The position numbers were made by a program, and so were the translations under genes. The notes beneath the pieces are model-generated. The model did not search any database, was not told where the DNA came from, and worked only from the letters and a program-made list of their open reading frames with translations. A stretch of DNA of 64,000 nt from an uncultured Rubrobacteraceae bacterium. Lineage in GTDB: Bacteria > Actinomycetota > Rubrobacteria > Rubrobacterales > Rubrobacteraceae. Below, piece by piece: positions 57,512 through 64,000 of the stretch (the first letter of the stretch is position 1; each line of letters starts with the position of its first letter). Where the stretch lies: the NCBI GenBank assembly GCA_902806095.1, contig CADCVF010000039.1:41278-105277 (forward strand), in the 5' to 3' direction.

Positions 57512-58405
57512 TTACCCCGTGTCTTCCAACCACATCGAGAGGTCCCGCCCGATGAGATCCTGCAGCCTCAGGATGTCTTCCTTGTAGGAGTAGGTCAGCT
57601 GCCGACGCACCTCCGGCGGGAACGGTGGAGGCTTGACCAAAATCCGGCTCTTGACGTAGTCGCGCAGCCTGGCGGGGAGGACCCGTTCGACGAGGGCGGG
57701 GTTCTGCGCGCTCAACGTTCTCACCCCTTTGTACAATCTCCCGACTCTCGGTATGCCGGAGGGGTTGTACTCGATGGATGCATCTGGGACGAAACTTTCG
57801 TCGATGCCCAGGAACCGGAAGACCTCGCCCAGAGTCCCTAAGGTGTGGTTTCTCAGGTCCTCGTATAGCCAGACTCCAACCTTGTCCCGGCCGAACGTGT
57901 CGAAGTACCGTTTTACCTGAGCGTAGTAGAAACCCTTCTGTTTGTAATACCAGAGGGGTCCCCACTTATCCTGCGTACGTGCCTCTTCCGCTTGCAAAGC
58001 CTCAGCGAAGCTACCGAGCGGTTCGCGACCGACCTGCACGCAGTATAAGAAATTGGAGTAAGCCCTATCGGCGGGGTTGCGAAGGATCGCGATGACCTTG
58101 GCGTCGGGGACAGAGCTCTTGATGAGGCCAGGGGCTCTGGGGCTATACAGGTACGAGGCGGAGGCCTCGCCGATCGCTCTCTCGCCTGAGGCGCCCTCGA
58201 AAAGGGCCTGGTACTCAGAGAGATCCCTTACCGGGGTGCTCCTACGGCCCGGCCTGCGGAATTCCGAGTGCATGCCCTCAAAGAAATGTGGCTCCTTGCG
58301 GGGGCTCATGTAGACCTGCGGGTGCTGGTTGAGGTAATGGTAGAGTGAGGTCGTCCCCGCCTTCTGCGCACCTACTATGAAGAAGTTGGGCATCGTCACG
58401 CGCAT
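57512..58405 (-). CDS. Sulfotransferase (heparan-sulfate-type), copy 1
   Basis: A 297-residue PAPS-dependent sulfotransferase. The 5'-phosphosulfate loop is VGAQKAGTTSLYHYLNQHP (about 11-29, Lys15), and the 3'-phosphate site is ILRNPADRAYSNF with Arg109 and Ser117. VGVWLYEDLRN and a C-terminal LRLQDLIGRDLSMWL follow. Relatives sulfate sugars. ATG 58405 with AAGGGGG upstream. It shares a 98-base perfectly identical 5' block and an identical 3' block with the next gene, while the middle is clearly diverged. Part of the glycan locus, leftward. Confidence 0.9.
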   Translation of the reverse strand: MRVTMPNFFIVGAQKAGTTSLYHYLNQHPQVYMSPRKEPHFFEGMHSEFRRPGRRSTPVRDLSEYQALFEGASGERAIGEASASYLYSPRAPGLIKSSVPDAKVIAILRNPADRAYSNFLYCVQVGREPLGSFAEALQAEEARTQDKWGPLWYYKQKGFYYAQVKRYFDTFGRDKVGVWLYEDLRNHTLGTLGEVFRFLGIDESFVPDASIEYNPSGIPRVGRLYKGVRTLSAQNPALVERVLPARLRDYVKSRILVKPPPFPPEVRRQLTYSYKEDILRLQDLIGRDLSMWLEDTG

Positions 58406-58430
58406 AAACCCCCTTGCTCGCAGTCTAGCC

Positions 58431-59354
58431 TTATCGTAACCACATCGAGAGATCTCGTCCGATAAGATCCTGCAGCCTCAGGATGTCTTCCTTGTAGCCT
58501 GCGACCAGCTCCTCACGGAGCTCCGGATCGATCGGCGGCGGCTCGGTGAGGACCCGGCTCAGCACCGCTCGACGCATCTTGAAGGCGAGCGGTAAGATGC
58601 TGGATGTGGGCGCAAGAAACTTGCGGAGGCCCCAGACCGCCTTGTTCGTTGCCCTCATCGCGGCGCGGGCGGATTGGCTCGCGGGCACGCCGGCCGGGTT
58701 GTACCTTGAGGAAGTGTCCGACGTGAAGGTGTCGTCGACCTCGAGGAAGCGGAAGACGCTCTGGGCCACGCCCGCAGGATCTTCTCTCATGTCTTCGTAG
58801 AGCCACACCCCAAGCCTCTCTCGCCCGAAAACCTCGTGATAACGTTTCAACTGCTGGTAGTAGAGTCCTCTGCTGCGATAGTGAAATATGTAGTGCCAGC
58901 GGTTACGCATGCGAAACGGCTCTTCGCGAAGCGCTTGCGCGAAGTCGGTGAGAGGCTCTACCCCCATACGGAGGGCGTATAGGAAAGCCGAATAAGCCCT
59001 GTCGGCGGGATTGCGCAGAAGGGCGATCGACTTTGCCCCTGGTACGTATCTCTCTATGCGCTCGGCAGTCCCCGGAGCGTAGATGTACAAGGGGGTCGCC
59101 TCGCCGATCGCCTTCTCACCCCTCACTCCTTCGAACAGCGTGCTGTACTCCTCGATATTGGTGAACCTCGGAGGTTGGCGGTGACCCTCGAACTCGCGTC
59201 TTACGACCTCGCCTTTGGAATCTATCTCGTGGTCGAAGAAGAACGGCTCTTTGATAGGGCTCATGTAGACCTGCGGGTGCTGGTTGAGGTAATGGTAGAG
59301 TGAGGTCGTCCCCGCCTTCTGCGCACCTACTATGAAGAAGTTGGGCATCGTCAC
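58431..59354 (-). CDS. Sulfotransferase (heparan-sulfate-type), copy 2
   Basis: A 307-residue paralogue of the gene that follows it, with the same VGAQKAGTTSLYHYLNQHP loop and ALLRNPADRAYSAFLY 3'-phosphate site. GVWLYEDMREDPAGVAQSVFRFLEVDD and LRLQDLIGRDLSMWLR close the protein. GTG 59354 (ATG two codons later) with GGGGGTGAG upstream. The gap to copy 1 is 25 bases, so they are co-transcribed. A 98-base block at the start is identical to copy 1 at the DNA level. The acceptor is unknown; a polysaccharide is likely from the neighbourhood. Confidence 0.9.
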   Translation of the reverse strand: MTMPNFFIVGAQKAGTTSLYHYLNQHPQVYMSPIKEPFFFDHEIDSKGEVVRREFEGHRQPPRFTNIEEYSTLFEGVRGEKAIGEATPLYIYAPGTAERIERYVPGAKSIALLRNPADRAYSAFLYALRMGVEPLTDFAQALREEPFRMRNRWHYIFHYRSRGLYYQQLKRYHEVFGRERLGVWLYEDMREDPAGVAQSVFRFLEVDDTFTSDTSSRYNPAGVPASQSARAAMRATNKAVWGLRKFLAPTSSILPLAFKMRRAVLSRVLTEPPPIDPELREELVAGYKEDILRLQDLIGRDLSMWLR

Positions 59355-59709
59355 CTGGTTATCTCACCCCCTAGCTCTCGCAAGAATGCTTTGTCATAGA
59401 TCTCGATACTATCCAAGGAATACCGCCGAGCTAGGATGCCACCCCTCCTGGATTCTGTCAATGACCTTGCAGAGGCCCTCCCCTTACGCCGCCCAGGTCA
59501 AACGCGTATCGCGCGGTCCGCTGAGATTGGCGTCTACAGGGTCCGCAACCGTTTGGTACGGTCCGGGCTGCTGCTCGTGATCGGCATAAATGTCCATGAC
59601 AGGTATGTTAGGGTGAGATCATCGGAGAATTCGACGGAGTATGACTCGAGCGGACCTACAGGGATGTTCCGGATTACTGTGAGATCACAAGGGGGAGCTG
59701 GATCGTAGT
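59355..59709. other. Divergent intergenic region of the glycan locus
   Basis: 355 bases between the leftward sulfotransferases and the rightward GT2 gene. A 90-codon frame (59436-59708) is open but lacks a ribosome binding site and any recognisable motif, so I do not call it. Promoters for both directions must lie here. Confidence 0.35.
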
Positions 59710-60495
59710 ATGAGCGGCGACAACGGAGATTGGCCGAAAATATCTGTGGTGACACCCTCGTTCAACCAGGGTGAGTACATCGAGGCGACGATCGAGAGCG
59801 TGCTCGAACAAAGGTACCCTAACCTGGAGTACATCATTATGGACGGCGGCTCTACCGACGGCACCGTAGAGATCATCGAGAAGTACTCGGACCGACTGGC
59901 TTACTGGGTGAGCGAACCAGACGAAGGGCAGACCGACGCCTTGATAAAGGGATTCGACCGGTCGAGCGGCGACATCCTGTGCTGGCTGTGCTCCGACGAC
60001 CTCTTCGAAGCCAGCACCTTGCAAGAGGTGGCCGAGACCTTCGTCGAGCATCCCGATTGGGAGGTGGTCTACGGTGACAGCTTCTGGATAGACGCTGAAA
60101 GCCGTCCCATCCGTTTCAAGAGGGAGATCCCCTACTACCGCTATATCTGGATGTACGACCACAACTACCTCCCGCAGCCATCCACGTTCTGGCGTCGCGG
60201 TATCTATGAGAAGGTGGGCGGCCTGGATGCCAGGATGGAACTGAGCATGGACGCCGACCTGTGGTCCCGCTTCGCCGAACACACCGCCCTTCATCACGTC
60301 CCGCTGGCCTGGTCCCGAATGCGCTACTATCCAGAGCAGAAAAACCGGCGTCTGCGCACCAAGAGCGACGAGGAGGATCGCTTGATCCGAAGTCGCTATC
60401 TGCCCGACGAACCCCGGTGGCTCCTCCGCTTGAAATGGTTCCTCGCCAAGGGCCTGCGGGTTGCCCTGAAGTTGGCTCGAAGAGCCTACTGGTAA
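59710..60495 (+). CDS. Glycosyltransferase family 2 protein
   Basis: A 261-residue GT-A enzyme. ISVVTPSFNQGEYIEATIESVLEQRYPNLEYIIMDGGSTDGT is the nucleotide-binding start; CWLCSDDLFEASTL supplies the DxD-type metal site; VYGDSFWIDAESR and PQPSTFWRRGIYEKVGGLDARMELSMDADLWSRFA form the acceptor side. A basic C-terminal helix may sit on the membrane. ATG 59710; the GGGGGAG upstream is rather far (14 bases). Likely role: extending the surface glycan. Confidence 0.9.
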   Translation: MSGDNGDWPKISVVTPSFNQGEYIEATIESVLEQRYPNLEYIIMDGGSTDGTVEIIEKYSDRLAYWVSEPDEGQTDALIKGFDRSSGDILCWLCSDDLFEASTLQEVAETFVEHPDWEVVYGDSFWIDAESRPIRFKREIPYYRYIWMYDHNYLPQPSTFWRRGIYEKVGGLDARMELSMDADLWSRFAEHTALHHVPLAWSRMRYYPEQKNRRLRTKSDEEDRLIRSRYLPDEPRWLLRLKWFLAKGLRVALKLARRAYW

Positions 60496-60769
60496 CCTGC
60501 TAGGGTGCCCGTCGTCCCGTGAGTGTGTTGTCTTGACCTCTATAAGCCAGCAGGAACGAGCAAGGTTTCACGGAGGCCCGCAACCGTACCGAAGATCTCG
60601 CACGGGGTTCCCCCTACGGTAAGGCCGCAAGAAGACGCGAGACGGCAGTAACTCGAAAGATTAGCACCATATCTGAGTGTGATAGGGTATAGTATTGTCT
60701 TCCAAGCCCTACATTTCACGGGATTACATAAAGCAAGCGGTGCTTGTACGGCAGCCAGAAGGGGGTGAC

Positions 60770-62050
60770 ATGGTGGATAAGGAATGGGAGTGCGGTACAA
60801 AGAGGACGCTCGTGGCCGCCATGGCGGTGTTGGTGTTGACAACCATCACGCTGGCGCTACCTGAGAGCGCCCTGGCGTTGCCGTCCGAGGTTCCCGACGA
60901 CACCCCGATGGTCGACGGACGTGTCAGGGCGATCGAGCAGGTCGGCACCAACATCTGGCTGGGCGGCCGCTTCTCCCAGGTCAAAAAACGCGACGGCACG
61001 GTCTTGGGCAGCGTGGCCAACGTGGCGGTCTTCGACTCGGTGACGGAAGAGTACAAGAAGGGTGTGGCGCCGAGTCTCGGAGGCACGGGGGCCGAGGTGT
61101 GGGACATGACCATCTACGGCGACGACGTGCTGATAGCGGGCAAGTTCTCTGGGCCTAGTAGCACCCAGAAGAACCTGGTATTGGTGGAGGGTGCCGGCCC
61201 CAACGCTGGGCAGGTGATACGGTGGTACAATTCGCCCTCGCTGAAGTCGGTTCTGGCTGCGCCTGGGCTTGGGAGGATCTACGGTGGGGGGGTGAGTCTC
61301 TCGGCCTTCGACTTTGCCACGGGCAAGAAGCTTTGGACCAAAGCGAAGACTACCGTAGACCCCACCATACGCACCCACGACAGCAGTCCGGCCTATCGCG
61401 ACCTCGAGCTCGACGCCGACGACCCCCAAACGATCTGGGCTGCGTGCATCTGCGACGCGGTGGACGGCAATGCAGCCAAGGCCCTGGTCAAGCTCGACAT
61501 CGAGGGCAAACACTACGCCGAGGAGTGGTTGACCGACGCTGGGGAGGCGGCGTTCGGCCAATCGGTGGTGGACCACAATGGGAAGCTCTATCTCGCGGCC
61601 GGGGGTAGCGACTTTCTGGCCGAGTACGATAAGGACACCGGAGGCGCCCGAGGCTGGGTGCGCGACACCTCAGGCTCGGCACAGACAGTGGCGGTCTATG
61701 ACGAGGATCAACTGGCGGTCGGGGACGAGCAGCTAGTGGTCGGGGGGCATTTCTATGAGGTCGCGGATGCGGGTGGCGACCGTTGCGGGGCAGGGCGCCC
61801 CGGGGACGTCGATAAGAACGGCATTCCTACGCTCGACCCGAACAACCAGTGCGCGACCAGGCAAGGCATAGCCGCCTACTCCTTGGGTGGGCAACTCGAC
61901 CCGAACTGGGACCCGGCTTACGCGGGCGGCTACAGCCTGGTGTGGGAGCTGCATGTCGAAGGGCTCAGGCTGCACACCGGTGGAGAGTTCAAGACGGTCA
62001 GCGGGGTGGTACAGAACTCATACGCGCGGCTCTCACCGGCTTCCCCGTAG
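60770..62050 (+). CDS. Secreted beta-propeller-like protein (delta-60/DUF5122-like repeats)
   Basis: A 426-residue exported protein. A signal peptide covers about residues 1-36 (TLVAAMAVLVLTTITLALPESALA). The mature part has repeated blades of the form V-x-I-x-x-x-G-x-F: VRAIEQVGTNIWLGGRFSQV, MTIYGDDVLIAGKFSG, LYLAAGGSDFLAEYDKDTG, QLVVGGHFYEVAD and LHVEGLRLHTGGEFKTVSGVVQNSYARL. Several cysteines suggest disulfides outside the cell. It could bind the surface glycan; no enzymatic residues are seen. ATG 60770 with AAGGGGGTG upstream. A strong AGGAGG and a 13-codon ORF follow its stop directly. Confidence 0.72.
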   Translation: MVDKEWECGTKRTLVAAMAVLVLTTITLALPESALALPSEVPDDTPMVDGRVRAIEQVGTNIWLGGRFSQVKKRDGTVLGSVANVAVFDSVTEEYKKGVAPSLGGTGAEVWDMTIYGDDVLIAGKFSGPSSTQKNLVLVEGAGPNAGQVIRWYNSPSLKSVLAAPGLGRIYGGGVSLSAFDFATGKKLWTKAKTTVDPTIRTHDSSPAYRDLELDADDPQTIWAACICDAVDGNAAKALVKLDIEGKHYAEEWLTDAGEAAFGQSVVDHNGKLYLAAGGSDFLAEYDKDTGGARGWVRDTSGSAQTVAVYDEDQLAVGDEQLVVGGHFYEVADAGGDRCGAGRPGDVDKNGIPTLDPNNQCATRQGIAAYSLGGQLDPNWDPAYAGGYSLVWELHVEGLRLHTGGEFKTVSGVVQNSYARLSPASP

Positions 62051-62463
62051 GAGGAATCATGGGTCGCCGCCGTGGAGACCTTGCGGCGAGGAGCTTCTAG
62101 CCGTCCTGCGGGAGGGGTACGGCTCGCTGTCCCCCTCCCGGGTTTGTGGCCCGAAGGACCATCATAACGCCCGGCAGGTCTTATTCACCAACGGCGGAAA
62201 GGCACCTCGGCCTTACCGTTCTACGAAGTTCGCAAAGAAAGTCCCGAAACCAGTCCATTCAAGGGATGCGAACTCCCCGGCTTGATGCTCTAGTTGCACA
62301 TCCGTCACTCGGGGGTGGCCCGGAGAAAAGGTAGAGGCCGAGTTCATTTGCAAGCCGGGCACGGAATGTCCGATCATCCGGGGAGTTCTCGAGAATAGCG
62401 GATTAGACAGCATACCTCGATTATCCTAGAGACGGACTCCTTAGCCCGTGATGGGACAGAGGT
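62051..62463. other. Intergenic region with terminator and truncated reading frame
   Basis: 413 bases. Right after the propeller gene, TAGGAGGAATCATG provides an excellent ribosome binding site for a 13-codon ORF (62059-62100) that stops at once, as if a downstream gene had been cut off. A GGGAGGGG / CCCCTCCC stem (62110-62139) then acts as terminator. Nothing else is recognisable before the convergent sulfotransferase gene. Confidence 0.45.
62110..62139 (+). terminator. Terminator after the propeller gene
   Basis: GGGAGGGG at 62110-62117 pairs with CCCCTCCC at 62132-62139; GGGTTTGTGG follows. The T run is short. Confidence 0.6.
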
Positions 62464-63363
62464 TCACCGGGAGAAGTCACCCCAATCCTCATCGGAGTAG
62501 AGTGAGCCCCATACCGGATACGTTATTTCGTACACCCGAGCTATCTCTTCCTTCGTCAAGATCTCTTTCCATCGCGAGACGATCGCGGCGCTGTCCCGTC
62601 GTATCTGGTGAACGGTGCCCTCGGGAGCGGTCACGGGGTTGCCGCTCCGGGTGTACTTCACAACATCGTCTTCTACCGTCTTGGTCCACTCCAGCCCGAG
62701 GGCCTTGCACAAACTCCTGAGCTCGGCCACGGGGTTGCTTGACAGGTCCTCGTGTCTCCTGACGAGCCAGTTCGCATTGCTGTCCAGGTAGGCGAAGAGG
62801 ACGCCGTATATGCACTTCCAGAGGATCGCCGCCTGCTCGGCGATGTTCTCTGGCTTGCTTACGATCTCGGCCCGGTACGGGTCCAGATACCTCTCCATGA
62901 GCATCTCCTGCTCCAGGAAGTGCTCGAAAGGATGCCACCAATTCAACCGCTTGAGGCTGGCCGCGAACGCGGCCGGATGACGCACCAGAACGACGACCTC
63001 GAGATCGAAGTTTCTCGCGAGCCAGTCGCTGGAGAGGGCCGCGATCGGATCCTTGACGATCAGGCGGCCACGTCTGAGCGGAGGGAACCAGTACTGCGGC
63101 TGGTTCTTGAGGAAGATCTTCCTTGTGCGCCGCCTGAGGACCTTGTCGAAGGCTTCCAGGGCAGCGTCCTGAGGCAGAGCCGGCGCGTAGGTGAACCAGT
63201 GTTTTGCGAGGCCATCGAGCGCGTATGCCCAGGGCTCGATGTTGAACGGCTCGTGTGCTACCAGGGTATCCTCAGTGAGCGCGAGCATGCTGGCCAGCCA
63301 TGTCGAACCAGAACGATGAGATCCGGTTATGAGTATTGGTTTTCCGGATCCTTCGCGTATCAT
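62464..63363 (-). CDS. Sulfotransferase family protein, copy 3 (distinct subfamily)
   Basis: A 299-residue PAPS-dependent sulfotransferase of another subfamily than the pair at 57.5-59.4 kb. The 5'-phosphosulfate loop is ILITGSHRSGSTWLASMLAL (Arg17, Ser18, Ser20 region). The 3'-phosphate site is VVLVRHPAAFAASLKRLNW. WLVRRHEDLSSNPVAELRSLCKALGLEW is the usual mid-C-terminal block, and SRWKEILTKEEIARVYEI closes it. ATG 63363. Leftward. Likely acts on a glycan or lipid-linked saccharide of the locus. Confidence 0.87.
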   Translation of the reverse strand: MIREGSGKPILITGSHRSGSTWLASMLALTEDTLVAHEPFNIEPWAYALDGLAKHWFTYAPALPQDAALEAFDKVLRRRTRKIFLKNQPQYWFPPLRRGRLIVKDPIAALSSDWLARNFDLEVVVLVRHPAAFAASLKRLNWWHPFEHFLEQEMLMERYLDPYRAEIVSKPENIAEQAAILWKCIYGVLFAYLDSNANWLVRRHEDLSSNPVAELRSLCKALGLEWTKTVEDDVVKYTRSGNPVTAPEGTVHQIRRDSAAIVSRWKEILTKEEIARVYEITYPVWGSLYSDEDWGDFSR

Positions 63364-63460
63364 GACCCCTCGCAGCAGCCGAACGTGGCACCTATGTTGA
63401 CGCTAGTATTCTACTAGATGTGTGTTGTCAAGTTCACGCCCACAACTCCTTTCCGGCCCC

Positions 63461-63640
63461 GGCAAGCGGGGTCGTCCCGGGACACACGGCTCGCAGGCGA
63501 TCCTAGATGCCGTCGTCTACGTCCCGAAGTGCGGCTGCCCCTGGAGGCTCCTGCCCAGAGAGTATTCACCTTGGCAGACAGTCTAGACTGATCACAAACG
63601 ACGAATTCTGCTTGATACGCTGCGCATCCTGGTACAGCGC
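63461..63640 (+). mobile_element. IS5-type transposase remnant
   Basis: The plus strand reads GKRGRPGTHGSQAILDAVVYVPKCGCPWRLLPREYSPWQTV, then a stop, then TDHKRRILLDTLRILVQR. The block GCPWRLLPREYPPWQTV is the N-terminal DUF4096 signature of IS5-family transposases. There is an internal stop, no start and no DDE domain, so it is a dead fragment. No terminal inverted repeats were found. Confidence 0.75.
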
Positions 63641-63694
63641 TCGGCGTCGCTAGGGACACGAGTTTCGGCGTGTAGCGTCTCTATACAGAAGTCG

Positions 63695-64000
63695 TTACTT
63701 CCCTGGTGCTGATTTGCGCATCGGATTCGTCAAGCGATCGTATACAGCCTCGGCCCTGGCGATGAGCTTCTTTCGTTTTGGGTTCTCTAGGTCATATTCC
63801 ATTTCGTCTTTGATCTTCTCCCTAACGGCAGCGGGGCGTTGAACCTTGCGCTCCCACAGCGTCTCGCCATACTTCTTTCTGGCCTGTGTCTCCATGCCGG
63901 CAAACAGTTTGCTGACGTTCTCTTCGTCGTGACGAAACTGGGAGAACGTGGTCCCGAATTTGTCGTTTATGCGTTTGATAACCTGCCCGAAGTCCTCGGT
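63695..64000 (-). CDS. C-terminal part of a probable sulfotransferase-family protein (partial at window edge)
   Basis: The last 101 residues of a leftward gene that continues beyond the window: TEDFGQVIKRINDKFGTTFSQFRHDEENVSKLF, then a charged helical tail ENPKRKKLIARAEAVYDRL. The IKRINDKFGTxFxxFxHxEENV block resembles the C-terminus of a group of bacterial sulfotransferase-like proteins, in line with three sulfotransferases next door, but the catalytic part is not visible. A shorter ATG-initiated reading (63895) misses the clear upstream homology. Confidence 0.5.
   Translation of the reverse strand, partial: TEDFGQVIKRINDKFGTTFSQFRHDEENVSKLFAGMETQARKKYGETLWERKVQRPAAVREKIKDEMEYDLENPKRKKLIARAEAVYDRLTNPMRKSAPGK

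Noticed and set aside
59436..59708. 90-codon open frame before the GT2 gene
   Set aside because: No ribosome binding site, no recognised motif, and it lies in a divergent promoter region.

Overview
The window looks like chromosome from a high-GC, deep-branching actinobacterium of the Rubrobacter type. This is inference from gene content: a complete mutS-mutL pair (absent from most actinobacteria but kept in Rubrobacter-like lineages), an IclR regulator of the NdgR/LtbR type beside leuCD, an F420-type oxidoreductase, LPXTG surface anchoring, and frequent GTG/TTG starts with strong GGAGG ribosome binding sites. I saw no rRNA, tRNA or CRISPR array.

Layout. 1-7.3 kb: the end of a D-Ala-D-Ala ligase gene, an MscS channel, then leftward genes for a stand-alone A-T-R NRPS-like enzyme (with a 51-codon membrane ORF coupled to its start), a QueT-like permease and a gamma-glutamyltransferase. 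7.3-18.8 kb: mutL/mutS, a CaCA cation exchanger behind a yybP-ykoY (manganese) riboswitch, a nucleoside hydrolase, hydrolases, a Bcp peroxiredoxin and a tandem DUF427 protein. 19-23 kb: a sensory block with a LuxR response regulator tail-to-tail with a LOV (blue-light) histidine kinase, a Crp/Fnr regulator and an LPXTG-anchored DUF4397 protein. 23-30 kb: a glyoxalase-fold protein, an F420 oxidoreductase, a low-GC SRA-HNH modification-dependent nuclease, leuCD with two methyltransferase genes and the divergent NdgR-like regulator. 30-36 kb: a frameshifted phoD remnant, an SGNH hydrolase, trpS, a toxin-antitoxin pair next to an ABC-class ATPase, and phosphatidylcholine synthase.

36.1-40.6 kb is a compact operon (TetR, membrane WD40 protein, second membrane WD40 protein, UbiE-like methyltransferase) with a clear promoter and a palindromic operator; I recognise no described system with this composition. 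40.7-46 kb holds a small secreted peptide, an M42 peptidase, a GNAT, a VapBC pair, a degraded HigB with HigA, a cyclophilin and a SnoaL-like protein. 46-51.4 kb: signal peptidase I, TauE, DedA, PAP2, PolX and a methyltransferase.

51.4-64 kb is a surface-glycan/accessory region: a phosphotransferase, three glycosyltransferases (GT4, WecG/TagA, GT2), a GDP-mannose 3,5-epimerase, three sulfotransferases and part of a probable fourth, a secreted propeller protein, a beta-helix fragment and an IS5-type transposase remnant. Together these suggest a sulfated extracellular or wall polysaccharide. Convergent gene ends across the window carry a modular palindromic repeat family built from TGTCAGCA / CTTCAGCA blocks.
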